From contig CAJQUW010001098.1 in NCBI GenBank assembly GCA_907163375.1, forward strand, positions 62,001 to 126,000: a stretch of 64,000 bases of DNA, given 5' to 3'. The first letter of the stretch is position 1, and every line of letters starts with the position of its first letter. Under the pieces are notes generated by a model. The model was not told where the DNA came from. It ran no database searches and was given only the letters and a program-made list of their open reading frames with translations. Source of the DNA: Prostheceraeus crozeri. Its lineage: Eukaryota; Platyhelminthes; Polycladida; Euryleptidae. The translations under genes were made by a program, and so were the position numbers. Below, in pieces: positions 45,603 through 54,666 of this stretch.

Positions 45603-45963
45603 CCTTAATAAATGAAATCATATGTGGTAGTATCTCTTTTGTAAAGTTTCTCCATGTGACGTCACTGAAACGGAAAAATCGATAGTCAATATCTTCTCTC
45701 TTTGGTGAACAGACGTACAGCTTGACGGTAGAGTCACACTTTATCCATACCTTTTGATCGAGGGGAATCTTCATCCGTGTCTTATGGTTGTCAATCAGAT
45801 CAGCGAAGTCTTTCAGTGAAGATAATGCGTCAAGGCTAATGCAAACGCCACGATGTCTTCCACCACTATTTGCTATTGAGTGACGAAAGACTACTTTCTT
45901 AGAATTTGTTATGTGAACGCTTTGTAAGTCGTTTAGTTTCCATGTTCTAGTGTAATGAGGCAT
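45403..45963 (-). CDS. Possible PC4-like transcription coactivator (Polinton)
   Basis: 186 residues. The N-terminal 55 residues (SKKVVFRHSIANSGGRHRG followed by VCISLDALSSLKDFADLID) resemble the PC4/Sub1 single-stranded-DNA-binding fold, whose core reads strand-KPGRKGISL-x-QW-x-LK. The middle (KVWIKCDSTVKLYV, FFRFSDVTWRNF) is mixed. The last 60 residues are disordered, Ser/Lys/Glu rich, and overlap the TBP-like frame, so this end is probably overprinted. PC4 binds TBP-TFIIA complexes in known systems, so the adjacency to a TBP-like gene is suggestive. The call is tentative. Confidence 0.45.
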   Translation of the reverse strand: MPHYTRTWKLNDLQSVHITNSKKVVFRHSIANSGGRHRGVCISLDALSSLKDFADLIDNHKTRMKIPLDQKVWIKCDSTVKLYVCSPKREDIDYRFFRFSDVTWRNFTKEILPHMISFIKDGGHQADGSRESHVNYKSKLKTQSSRNRAEHSQSKAMVINKTQDEADNESTSGKTLNVNMEDTEEG

Positions 45964-46223
45964 GTTTTCAAATATAAACCTAATTCATCTGTTTGCATAA
46001 AGTTTGCTATTTCACATCTCAACATATCGGAATGATGTTGAGTGCTATGTCTTAAATTCATAATAAGACTACCTATATTTTAGTAATAATTTCTACACAT
46101 CGGAAAAATGTAGAAATTTCATTTTGTGTTTAGACTACCTATATATTAGTAAGCATAACTAAGCAGAAAGATGTGACGATTGGTTAGTTTACTTGTAAAT
46201 TACCTTGTTGAATCTATTTAGAC
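45964..46223. promoter_or_regulatory. Intergenic control region with direct repeats
   Basis: The 19-base motif AGACTACCTATATTTTAGT (46066) recurs as AGACTACCTATATATTAGT (46132). Between them lies a hairpin with arms TTTCTACA/TGTAGAAA. An ATTGG (inverted CCAAT) occurs at about 46179. It lies upstream of the minus-strand PC4/TBP pair and after the polymerase stop, so it is a likely promoter for that pair. The repeats contain TATATA-like cores. Confidence 0.45.
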
Positions 46224-49200
46224 TTATTCTACATCACCTATAGCAGGAAGGATTCTCCTTCTTTTTGAAGGTGGGGGAAGTCCCAAGCTATAGTGTCCAT
46301 ATGGTAGTGACAAATTTTTATTTAACCAACAGCGCTTATCCTCCCACAGTGAAAGTCCTCGCTTCCTGAATGATTTTGTAGTAACTAAGTGGTTTTTCGA
46401 GTTAATTACTGTCATTTCTTCACTTGTATCCATTTCACTGTAGTACACGGTCCTATAATCATTATGTTGTAGTTTTTTAACTGCAGCTCTCTGCACTCCT
46501 TTTGCACGTTTGATGCTGTGACAAGATGAATCTAGATATTTCATTGAATACATTTTCGGTTTTAATAAGATCATTTCCTCAAGCAACTTTCCCGCACACT
46601 CATCCTTAAAACAGCCCAACCTAGCTCTGTTTGTAGTTGAATATAGTCGGTGATGTACATCATAGTTTGAAGAGTCAAATTTTTCACCAAAGTATAGAAG
46701 TATGTCCTCCAGACGGACAGAAGGTGAGGTGTATAGACATAGGAAAAAACTGTCAGTGTCACCGCCACAAAGTCGCGTTCTATTTATCAGTGGACATCTT
46801 TTTAAATCATTGTAAAATAGTTGATACATTTCCAACTTGCTATAATCAAGAACTGCTTGACCAACATAAATTAATTTATTCAACATTATTGAAGGCTTGT
46901 ACATTTCCATGCCAACTAGATCTTCATCGAAGATCTTATGCTGAACATAGAGTGGATGATTTGATAATTTTTGACATTGCTCAACACTATTAACTAATTT
47001 GAATTTTCTCCTTCGTCTTACATTTTCCATTGTCTTGCCATATAAAGAGTTATTCTTCAACTTGTAAAATGACTTTTCAAAATCAGTTCTTGACTGAGCT
47101 CTCTTTTGGGAATTCATGTCGATGAACGTTCTTAACCAGGGCTTTTGAGTGAACTTTACACCGCTATGAACTTTTTTGACTTTCATACCCATAAATAAAT
47201 AAAATTTTAATATTGAATAGTGTACAACATAATTTTCCCTATCAAATTGGTGTAGCAATAGTTTCTTAGTTGAAGAAAAGTTAGTATTTGGTCTTACTTT
47301 TTTATACAAGTCTTTCATATAACTTGAAAACATTTTTTGTTCTATCATCTGCATTTCTGGTGCCAATGGAAAATCGGCAGTGTCATCATGTATGCTTGCA
47401 GGATATTTCAAATCTAAATCAAAAATATATCCGATTTCACTATCATCATCTATGGCTTGAATATTAACTTCGTTTGAAAAGTAGCCTATTTCATCTTCAT
47501 TCAACCATTTGAAATTTGAATGTGGTAGACTCTTGCTGAGTGACGAGCCGTAAAGGTTGTTGACATCTATGTAGGATAAGTGACGGCTTTCATTTGTATT
47601 ATTTTGTAATTCCGTAATGCGTGCACGCGCTCGGTGAATATTTGTAAATGTCATACCTCCCCTTATTCCCCTTTCAAATAGATTGTACATGTTTTCATCT
47701 TGTATGTAGTGTGGAGGATCAGATGAAGCAAAACTCAAAGCTGAAGTAAAACTAAGGTGTGGAAGGCTGACAAAATGCACAGGATCCACCTCATCTTCAT
47801 TTTGACTCAATGATCTAAAGACTTCAAAAATATCTGCCAGCAATAACACATCTAATTTGAGATATGCAAGCATGTAATCACCAAAATTGGAGCAACTGAA
47901 AGCGATCCACGCATTACAAGCGTGTTCATATTCTTTGTCTGAGCAATGCTCTCGTGTGAGATCATTATAGAATTCACATTGTGGTGGTAGACTATTTTCC
48001 AACAATGTATTTAGACTTTTGAAATAAGAGTAGGGAAACACTCCCTTTTGATATAGGATGTCATCATTAATCAGTGGAAATTCGTTTCTTAATTTTTCTA
48101 CATGCTTATACACTTGTAATCCTTTTGCTAATTCACTTAGTGATGCACTTAAAAATTGAAAAGAATCCAAGAACTTTAATTTAAAATATATTGTTTTTCC
48201 GTTGTACTCGTTCACAGGTACACTAGCGGATAAAGTTATGTATTTTTCAGCTGTGGCTGCTACCACTTCTAATTTCCATGGTTTCTTCTTTCCAATTGCT
48301 TTGTAGCAAACGATGTGACTGTCATAATTCTTGAAGTTGTGGAAAAATATGGGCAGTTCCCGCCTATTCAGTTTCAATCGAAGGTTGCATTTGCTACATA
48401 ATGTTTGTCTATATTTTCCTGTTATATGATCATGATCTCTCACTTTGATACAATCATCACTGAACTTAGATTTACATTTACTGCAACTCTGTGCGCTTTT
48501 GTGTTTTTCTTCTTCATCATGGGATAGAGACATCGGTTGTCTACTTATTGCACGCTGATTGTCATACAAATTTTGTGCTACATTTTCTAGGTGATTTAAG
48601 AAGTTCATAATACAATTTTCTCCTTTAAAGACATAATATTCGTTATCAAATTTTGATTGGAGAGCGTTGTGCCAAACATGATAAACTCCAACTGCTGCAG
48701 GTTTATGCACTTTATTATCAATGTAGCACTCTATATCTGCATAAATTACTAAAGGTGGACTTAGATGATATTCCATGCTACTTGTACTTACCTCTAGTTG
48801 TTTAGGCATTTTTTCTATTTGCGCTTTTCCTCGAACACAAAATTGATAATGTCGGTCTAGAGTTGTCTTATATGTAAACGATTGGGTGCATCGATCACAG
48901 TAATGTTTAAATCTTTTATTAATTTTCCGATATAGTCTCGATATCTTTCTGATTCCACAATAATGTGCGCGTTCATTGTTAACAATTAACAGTATATTGA
49001 CAGTTCGTTTACCAATAAAGTTGCTACTATAACGAACACCTTTGAGTCCTTTTTCATAAAAATGAATGTTAATTTTGATGTCATTATTTTTCTCAAACCT
49101 AGAAATATCTTTTATTGATACTGGTGTGGCAATGCCATCCATATTCAGATCAGATGTCCACTTGCTATATGATTTCATCTCATTTCTCGAGTGAAGTACT

Positions 49201-50111
49201 TCATCATAATGTAGTATTGATAAAACTGAATACTTGAAGCAGTCATTTGCATTTGAGTGTACATTGATTACAGCCTTAGAATCTTTCAAGCTCTTTGGTA
49301 GAGTAAATGTTTGTCCACCGGATAGTAGTGGACTGGTAATAACATTGAATTCAATATTAAGTATTTCATCTATAACCCAGTTGCTACCCTTATTTGCAAA
49401 TGCTTCAATATGGCTTGAAAGACTATTCAAATTATCTTGGAACCAGGTATCATAGTCATAAATATAGTTTGTAGATGATGATGTAAAGTGTGCGAGAAAC
49501 GTTTCATCTTCTTGAGGATTTGATCGCACATAACGAATTTGTGCAATTAGACGGCCACGTAGTTGAAATTGTTCTAGAAGGTTTGACACTAAGTCCCCTA
49601 ATATAGGTCGCATACTCAATAAAAAAGAATTAATGTCGATTGTATGTGTTGATGGTGTGATGTCATATACACGAGCGTGACCATTAAGTGCGCTTTCACT
49701 GAGATTTAGAGTTCCATGATTATTATGAATATTCATCTCACTTTTTGTATTATGTACATTCATATGTTGACGAAATTTGCTAACAGAATTATAATTTTTA
49801 CCACAATGGGAGCAACATTGCATAAAGGTATTATTTGAAGCGCTGGTTGATGTATGTCTAGACGTTGGTTCAACAATACTAGATCTGGATATGTGATTAT
49901 TTTGTGATTCTACTTGATTAACAACTGACATATTTTGAGAATTTGAACTTAAATTGCAAACTAGATTGTGTCGCTTTAGATTATCCTTCCTATTCGTTTG
50001 ATATGGACACTTGCTACACTTATATGTTATCCCCAACTTACAAAATTTTTCATGACGTTGCAAATTGCCATAAAGAGTAAAAGATTTTCCACACTTGGAA
50101 CAGACAACCAT
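46224..50111 (-). CDS. Protein-primed DNA polymerase B with zinc fingers
   Basis: 1295 residues. The N-terminus has C2H2/C2HC-type fingers (CSKCGKSFTLYGNLQRHEKFC, CSKCPYQT..., CSHCGKNY...), with another (CDRCTQSF) near 405. Exonuclease marks are YADIECYI, FFHNFKNYDSH and LKLDVLLLADIF. Just ahead of the second mark lies an HNH-like Cys/His block (DHDHITGKYRQTLCSKCNLRL). Palm motifs: YIDVNNLYGSSL (A), KNSLYGKTMEN (B), GGDTDSFFL (C), then KPKMYSM. This set defines the pPolB of Polintons, which replicates linear DNA from terminal-protein primers. Length is usual for the family. A TATA box lies 40 bp upstream. Confidence 0.95.
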   Translation of the reverse strand: MVVCSKCGKSFTLYGNLQRHEKFCKLGITYKCSKCPYQTNRKDNLKRHNLVCNLSSNSQNMSVVNQVESQNNHISRSSIVEPTSRHTSTSASNNTFMQCCSHCGKNYNSVSKFRQHMNVHNTKSEMNIHNNHGTLNLSESALNGHARVYDITPSTHTIDINSFLLSMRPILGDLVSNLLEQFQLRGRLIAQIRYVRSNPQEDETFLAHFTSSSTNYIYDYDTWFQDNLNSLSSHIEAFANKGSNWVIDEILNIEFNVITSPLLSGGQTFTLPKSLKDSKAVINVHSNANDCFKYSVLSILHYDEVLHSRNEMKSYSKWTSDLNMDGIATPVSIKDISRFEKNNDIKINIHFYEKGLKGVRYSSNFIGKRTVNILLIVNNERAHYCGIRKISRLYRKINKRFKHYCDRCTQSFTYKTTLDRHYQFCVRGKAQIEKMPKQLEVSTSSMEYHLSPPLVIYADIECYIDNKVHKPAAVGVYHVWHNALQSKFDNEYYVFKGENCIMNFLNHLENVAQNLYDNQRAISRQPMSLSHDEEEKHKSAQSCSKCKSKFSDDCIKVRDHDHITGKYRQTLCSKCNLRLKLNRRELPIFFHNFKNYDSHIVCYKAIGKKKPWKLEVVAATAEKYITLSASVPVNEYNGKTIYFKLKFLDSFQFLSASLSELAKGLQVYKHVEKLRNEFPLINDDILYQKGVFPYSYFKSLNTLLENSLPPQCEFYNDLTREHCSDKEYEHACNAWIAFSCSNFGDYMLAYLKLDVLLLADIFEVFRSLSQNEDEVDPVHFVSLPHLSFTSALSFASSDPPHYIQDENMYNLFERGIRGGMTFTNIHRARARITELQNNTNESRHLSYIDVNNLYGSSLSKSLPHSNFKWLNEDEIGYFSNEVNIQAIDDDSEIGYIFDLDLKYPASIHDDTADFPLAPEMQMIEQKMFSSYMKDLYKKVRPNTNFSSTKKLLLHQFDRENYVVHYSILKFYLFMGMKVKKVHSGVKFTQKPWLRTFIDMNSQKRAQSRTDFEKSFYKLKNNSLYGKTMENVRRRRKFKLVNSVEQCQKLSNHPLYVQHKIFDEDLVGMEMYKPSIMLNKLIYVGQAVLDYSKLEMYQLFYNDLKRCPLINRTRLCGGDTDSFFLCLYTSPSVRLEDILLYFGEKFDSSNYDVHHRLYSTTNRARLGCFKDECAGKLLEEMILLKPKMYSMKYLDSSCHSIKRAKGVQRAAVKKLQHNDYRTVYYSEMDTSEEMTVINSKNHLVTTKSFRKRGLSLWEDKRCWLNKNLSLPYGHYSLGLPPPSKRRRILPAIGDVE

Positions 50112-50150
50112 TCTTAATAGTAAATGATAAGGATTATAATTTTTGATAGT

Positions 50151-50159
50151 CCTTATATA
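50151..50159 (-). promoter_or_regulatory. TATA box TATATAAGG for DNA polymerase
   Basis: On the minus strand TATATAAGGAC, about 40 bp before the polymerase ATG at 50111; shares the TATATAAG core with the other element promoters. Confidence 0.65.
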
Positions 50160-50325
50160 TTTTCATCATTCTATGACGTCAGAGCTATTACCACCCAATA
50201 GAATTTGTTCCGATCTCTTCACTTTTGAGATAGATGTAGTATTACCGATCGATGATATAAAGGAAAAAAATTCAGGATTTACAACAATTTTCATTTTCCA
50301 AAAGAAAAAAGTAAAGTACATTACA

Positions 50326-52403
50326 TTACATTTTTATGCATTTTACAATGCCACTGTGGCACATCTTGATGTGCTGACACTGTGCAGAGCAAGCACCCCT
50401 GTCTTCCATGTGAGTCAGCCTCACCTTTTCAATGTTTGAATTTGCATACTCAATATGCATTAAAGTCTCTTTTTCAAAAGGCTTGTTGCCTCTTGAAAGG
50501 AGTGATGCCATATGCAAGTTTGACTGTGTTAGATTTCGCACAGATTGAATTAGATCACGATTTTCAGTCCTTAGCTTTGCTTCTCTTTCCTCAGCAAGTC
50601 GCAGTCGCTCCTCACAGCGCCTCAACTCACTATTGTCATTGGTTTCATCTAGATCAACATTGTAGTCCTTGGTTTGCAGCATGATGGAAGCAGGAGCGTT
50701 GATAGTAGTGTTGGAGATCGTAGGGGGAGCAGGATCATGGGAAGTCGTAGGTGATGGTGTAGTAGGAGGAGTAGGATCGTGGGAAGTCGTAGGAGCAGTC
50801 CCTGGTGTAGGTGGTTGTGTTGTGGGCGGTGGTGATGCACCCCTATACTCCAGTATAGGAGTGAAGGGGAAGCGGACGCTGCAGGTTGGAGACGATCGAA
50901 TGTTGGAGAAGGATTCTTCCTCCTGTGATGCGTAGACCGCTGCATCCTGTAATGAGAATAGAAAATATTTGTATTATCCATGCATCATTATATGGGAAAG
51001 AAGTTAATAATGTTTGTAGAATTAACAATATAATAATATTTAAATAATGTAAACATGTTTTCTAGTGTTTGAAAGCTATCTTACCTTAGAAGTCATGACG
51101 ATCTCATGATCAGATCCATCTTCCACCGAAACGTTGTATGAACTATTCTAAAATCAGAATTTAACTGTTACAATCTTTTACATTTCAATTATCTGCTTTC
51201 ATATTCATTCCTTATATTGTACTTACCTTAGCAATTCTGCTATCATCACTGTCATCATCAGAAGAAGTTGGCGATGATGTCGCTGACGAAGAGGACTCAT
51301 CCGAAGAGGACTCATCTGATGAGGACTCGCGGATGGTGTAGGGTTTTTCCTCATTGTCCTCCATAGACGTTGAGGTAGGTGGCGTTGAGAGGACACTGCG
51401 ATCTCGAGTCTTTTTCAGTGATAAAGATCGAATTGCCTGCAATAGGAATAAAGACAAAATGATTAGAGAGTGATTATTAAGACATGATAGATTTCCATGA
51501 GTGTAGACTGCAACAATCATACTTACAGGTGTCTGACATCCATTATTTTCCACCGTTCTCAACTTGGGAATAGGGGGTAGACTTTGAAACAGCTGAAAAG
51601 TTAACAATGTTTTAAAATTTCTAGTTATATACGTATAGACCTTGTAAAAATTACTTACGGGATGTGGATTCACTTTTTTCTCCACCATTGTCAATTTCGG
51701 AACAGGTGGCAGACTGTTGAAATGCTGAAAGAAAGAGTTTGGTAGTAAAACATATTTAAAATCATAAAATTTTAACTGTAAAATACTTACATCTCTTGCT
51801 GTAGGCAATTTCTTTAAAAGTACCTTGGCACTCTTCGTTGGAAGTTTTGAACTCTGAAATGTTAAAAATATGTTTACTACATGCATACTTGCACTAGAAT
51901 CGTAGATGGCATTCATCATTGTTTCATTAAAACCTAATTTAAAATAAGCATTTAACAGTACTCACTTCATAATCAGATAGTGATGTGTCACTATCAATGA
52001 ATTTTCTCGACTTTACTCTGATGGATCGCGTCTTTTTTGGAGGTTTAGAAGTCTTCGCGACCTCATCACTTTGGCTCAAAACCCCTGTCGCCGGTCTGTC
52101 CTCCTTTGCAAACAATCGTTCCAATTTCCGCTTCTCTGCGGTCGAGGTCAGATTGATGCCTTTGCGTCCATTACCAAGTGCACAGGCAGTATGGGCTTGA
52201 ATAAAAGCCTTATCCTCCTCACTGTTCGCCTTCTCAGTGCTCTTTAGATATGCCTTACATGTAAGGCAATACAGGTATGTACCGTCCTCTTTAAAAGAGC
52301 AACCCTTATGACTGCTTTTGCTAGCGTGGCGAACTGGCAAATTGCAAGTACTGCAATAATGAAAAATAAGTCTCTGTCGGGAAATGCTTGACGTTCGAAC
52401 CAT
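50326..52403 (-). CDS. Spliced Polinton gene: zinc-binding, acidic and coiled-coil parts
   Basis: Seven coding exons, every junction phase 0 with GTAAGT/GTGAGT-type donors and pyrimidine-AG acceptors: 52403-51966, 51853-51791, 51724-51659, 51592-51527, 51436-51227, 51147-51085, 50946-50326. About 508 residues in all. Exon 1 has CxxC pairs (CSTC, CLTC) with His/Cys between, a likely zinc-binding domain, and basic segments. Exons 3 and 4 are both 66 nt and encode related peptides (SLPPVPKL, SLPPIPKL), an exon duplication. Exon 5 holds a Ser/Asp-rich acidic stretch. The last exon has a Pro/Thr-rich linker and a coiled coil (RRCEERLRLAEEREAKL). Layout suits a nuclear regulator; no family recognised. 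Confidence 0.7.
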
Positions 52404-52405
52404 TT

Positions 52406-53016
52406 CTACAAAAGAAATAATCGTTTGTTATATTCTTATCTCTCTGTAGATTAGAACTCATTTATGAATCTATTTTCCAAACTTAAAGAAGTAATATTAA
52501 AAAGTTTAATAATCTCAATTAGAAAAATATTAAGATGAAACAGAAACCGAGATTCGAACTCTTAAATCAATTTTTAAGAGGTGTTTTTAATATAGAAACA
52601 TCAAGTTTGGAATCAGCTGAGTAAATGTTATTTAATTTCGAAAAAAAAAAAAAACATTGATACGAAACTGACTTTTCGAAAAAACGAAAGTGTAGAGATT
52701 GATTAAAAGTATTTTAATTAGAAGAACAGCTGATTGAAAATGAAATTAACTAGTTAGTGTTTTATTATTTAGGAACGAAATCTTGTGATGTTTATTTAAA
52801 TTCAAACACTACATCAATCAAGATCGCTTGATTCATGTGTATTTCATATGCTATAATAAAAAAACGAAGTAAAGATTTGTGATTAATAATATAACATTGT
52901 GTTGTTTCCTATCCTAAAAGCCAACCATGTATTTTAAACTATTTGGTTATAAGAAGTTAGTAATGTACCTATTTCCCAAGCTTAGAAAGCAGTAAATACT
53001 AAATGATGAAACTCAC
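52406..53016 (-). other. Intron of the spliced Polinton gene's 5' leader
   Basis: Donor GTGAGT at 53016 (after TCTGAA), acceptor TTTTGTAG ending at 52406, just before the ATG. AT-rich with a poly(A) tract near 52640. A noncoding leader exon of about 80 bp (about 53100-53017) would lie upstream. Confidence 0.5.
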
Positions 53017-53121
53017 TTCAGAAATATAATTGTAAATCGACGAAACGGAGAAGCGGAGAACGAGGTCTTGTATGCACACCAAATAATTCAAAACTGAGTG
53101 AAGAACGGAGCTCTACAAGTT

Positions 53122-53131
53122 CTTTATATAT
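53122..53131 (-). promoter_or_regulatory. TATA box TATATAAAG of the spliced gene
   Basis: On the minus strand CTATATATAAAG, placed 20-30 bp before the predicted leader exon. Confidence 0.55.
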
Positions 53132-53473
53132 AGATTCAACAAAGGAACCATGAACAAAGACTTGATGACATCATGTCATCAATTTGGTACAGCAAAACAA
53201 ACTTGACAATTTTAAACAAAATAATAATCAGCTGGCTCATTTTATCCATTAGAATGGAATGGCAATCAAATGCTATGAATATGACTCTTGTAAATAGTAT
53301 AAAATCTACTATATGTATCTATTATAAACACAAGCAAGTTAATTCAAATGAATTCAGAGAGTTTGAACATTATTACATACAAATCAATTATTCAATTCGC
53401 AAATATATATGGTAACATGTTTGAAGTCAATATTTTAAGATATTTGAATTGCATGTCAATTTCTAAAGTTTAA

Positions 53474-53611
53474 TTTTCGCGCCAAAATATTGGCTTAAAA
53501 CTCTTGGAGATAATATTAAAATCTGAAATATCTAAATTTCAAATTTCGCGCCAAATTTCGAAATTTTAAATTTCGCGCCAAATTTCGAAATTTTAAATTC
53601 GCGCCAAAATT
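53474..53611. promoter_or_regulatory. Four E2F-like sites (TTTCGCGCC)
   Basis: TTTTCGCGCCAAAA at 53474, ATTTCGCGCCAAAT at 53543, TTTCGCGCCAAAT at 53571 and ATTCGCGCCAAAAT at 53597. The E2F/DP consensus is TTTSGCGC. The middle copies are part of a short tandem repeat with AAATTTCGAAATTTT, so the number partly reflects duplication. Confidence 0.5.
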
Positions 53612-53620
53612 CAAATAATA

Positions 53621-53698
53621 GGTTAGGTTAGGGTTAGGGTTAGGGTTAGGGTTAGGGTTAAGGTTAGGGTTAGGGTTAGGGTTAAGGTTAGGGTTAGG
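53621..53698. repeat. Internal TTAGGG telomere-type repeat tract
   Basis: About 13 units of TTAGGG and variants (TTAAGG, TTAGG). It lies inside the Polinton, flanked by element sequence on both sides, so it is not a chromosome end. Confidence 0.92.
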
Positions 53699-53744
53699 TT
53701 TTAGTTATGCAAAAAAAAAATAGCTATGGCACCCGGAGCCCATG

Positions 53745-53839
53745 GGTAAATAAATTTTCGAGTGCGCGAAGCGCACGAGAAAATTTATTTACCCTATAAT
53801 CCGAAAAATTTCGAGGGCGCGAAGCGCCCGAGAAATTTT
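53745..53839. repeat. Two adjacent strong hairpins with GAA loops
   Basis: 53745-53793 has arms GGTAAATAAATTTTC-GAGTGCGC and GCGCAC-GAGAAAATTTATTTACC around GAA. 53804-53839 has arms AAATTTCGAGGGCGC and GCGCCCGAGAAATTT around GAA. Both share CGAG-N-GCGC-GAA-GCGC-N-CGAG, so they are related. Could be a replication, packaging or RNA-stability signal. Confidence 0.85.
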
Positions 53840-53880
53840 GAGGCCCCCCCCCGCCGTGTATGAAGTGTATGAAGTGTATG

Positions 53881-53924
53881 AAGGTCAAAGGTCAAGGTCA
53901 AGTCAAAGGTCAAGGTCAAGTTCA
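53881..53924 (+). promoter_or_regulatory. Tandem nuclear-receptor half-sites (AGGTCA)
   Basis: AGGTCA at 53882, 53889, 53895, 53907 and 53913. The first two form a perfect DR1 (AGGTCA-A-AGGTCA). TCAAGGTCA, the extended half-site used by SF-1/FTZ-F1/ERR receptors, occurs at 53892 and 53910. It may also be a simple minisatellite of about 18 bp. Confidence 0.45.
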
Positions 53925-54019
53925 TGTGGAAGTTTATGCATTATGATCATTTTGAGTGATCAAACTTTAACTTTGAAAATTTTCAAAAACTTGGAAACTT
54001 AGTTATTTTTGAGAAAAAC

Positions 54020-54360
54020 TTAGAATTTTTCCAGTTGCATACACTTGCATACAACAAGGATTTTTTCATTGAATAGGTACATATGTTATATCATTCGAAA
54101 GCTCTTTTCATTCTGATTCCAATGATGTATTGTATGCAATATGTATGACACCATCCGAAGCAACTATAGCCCTTTGAAAGATAGGTAGAATTTAGTTGAG
54201 AAACTTAAAAATTGAAATCATAATTTTTCTTCCTGCATACACTTGCATACAACAGGGATTTCTTCATCGAATGGGTACATACCTTATATCATTAGAAAGA
54301 TCTTTTCATTCTCTAGCTAATGATGTATTGTATGCAATATGTATGATATCATCCTAAGGT
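54020..54360. repeat. Diverged tandem duplication, period about 206 bp
   Basis: The block GCATACACTTGCATACAACA...TGTATTGTATGCAATATGTATGA at about 54028-54150 recurs at 54233-54350 with scattered differences. Noncoding on both strands. Confidence 0.75.
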
Positions 54361-54666
54361 TAAAAAAAGCATTCAAAAACACTGTAAATCTATTCAAACT
54401 TTCATCCAATTTGACTATCATTTGAATTACACATTAATATTCATTTCAAATTTGTTCTAGTATGTTCGGTGCTGTTTCAAAGTCTCAAACAAGTGATTTG
54501 AAATATATATCTTCAAAATATTAAACTTAGAAATACTTATAGGTAGCTATTTCAGAGATGAATATATCTATCCCCAGTTCCCATTCAAATCCTATCAGAA
54601 ATTCGATTTGTGAAATTATGAAAACAAGATTGTTCATTTATGTATAGTCATATTTAAGATAAAAAG

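Larger units (their letters stand above)
53140..54660. other. Polinton noncoding region packed with motifs
   Basis: 1.5 kb without a supported gene, in order: four E2F-like sites (53474-53611), TTAGGG tract (53621-53698), poly(A), two hairpins (53745-53839), a C tract, tandem GTATGAAGT units, AGGTCA half-sites (53881-53924), then a diverged tandem duplication (54020-54360). It is the longest noncoding stretch of the element. Confidence 0.6.

Noticed and set aside
53621-53698. Telomere (chromosome end)
   Set aside because: The TTAGGG tract is short, contains variants and is flanked by Polinton sequence on both sides.
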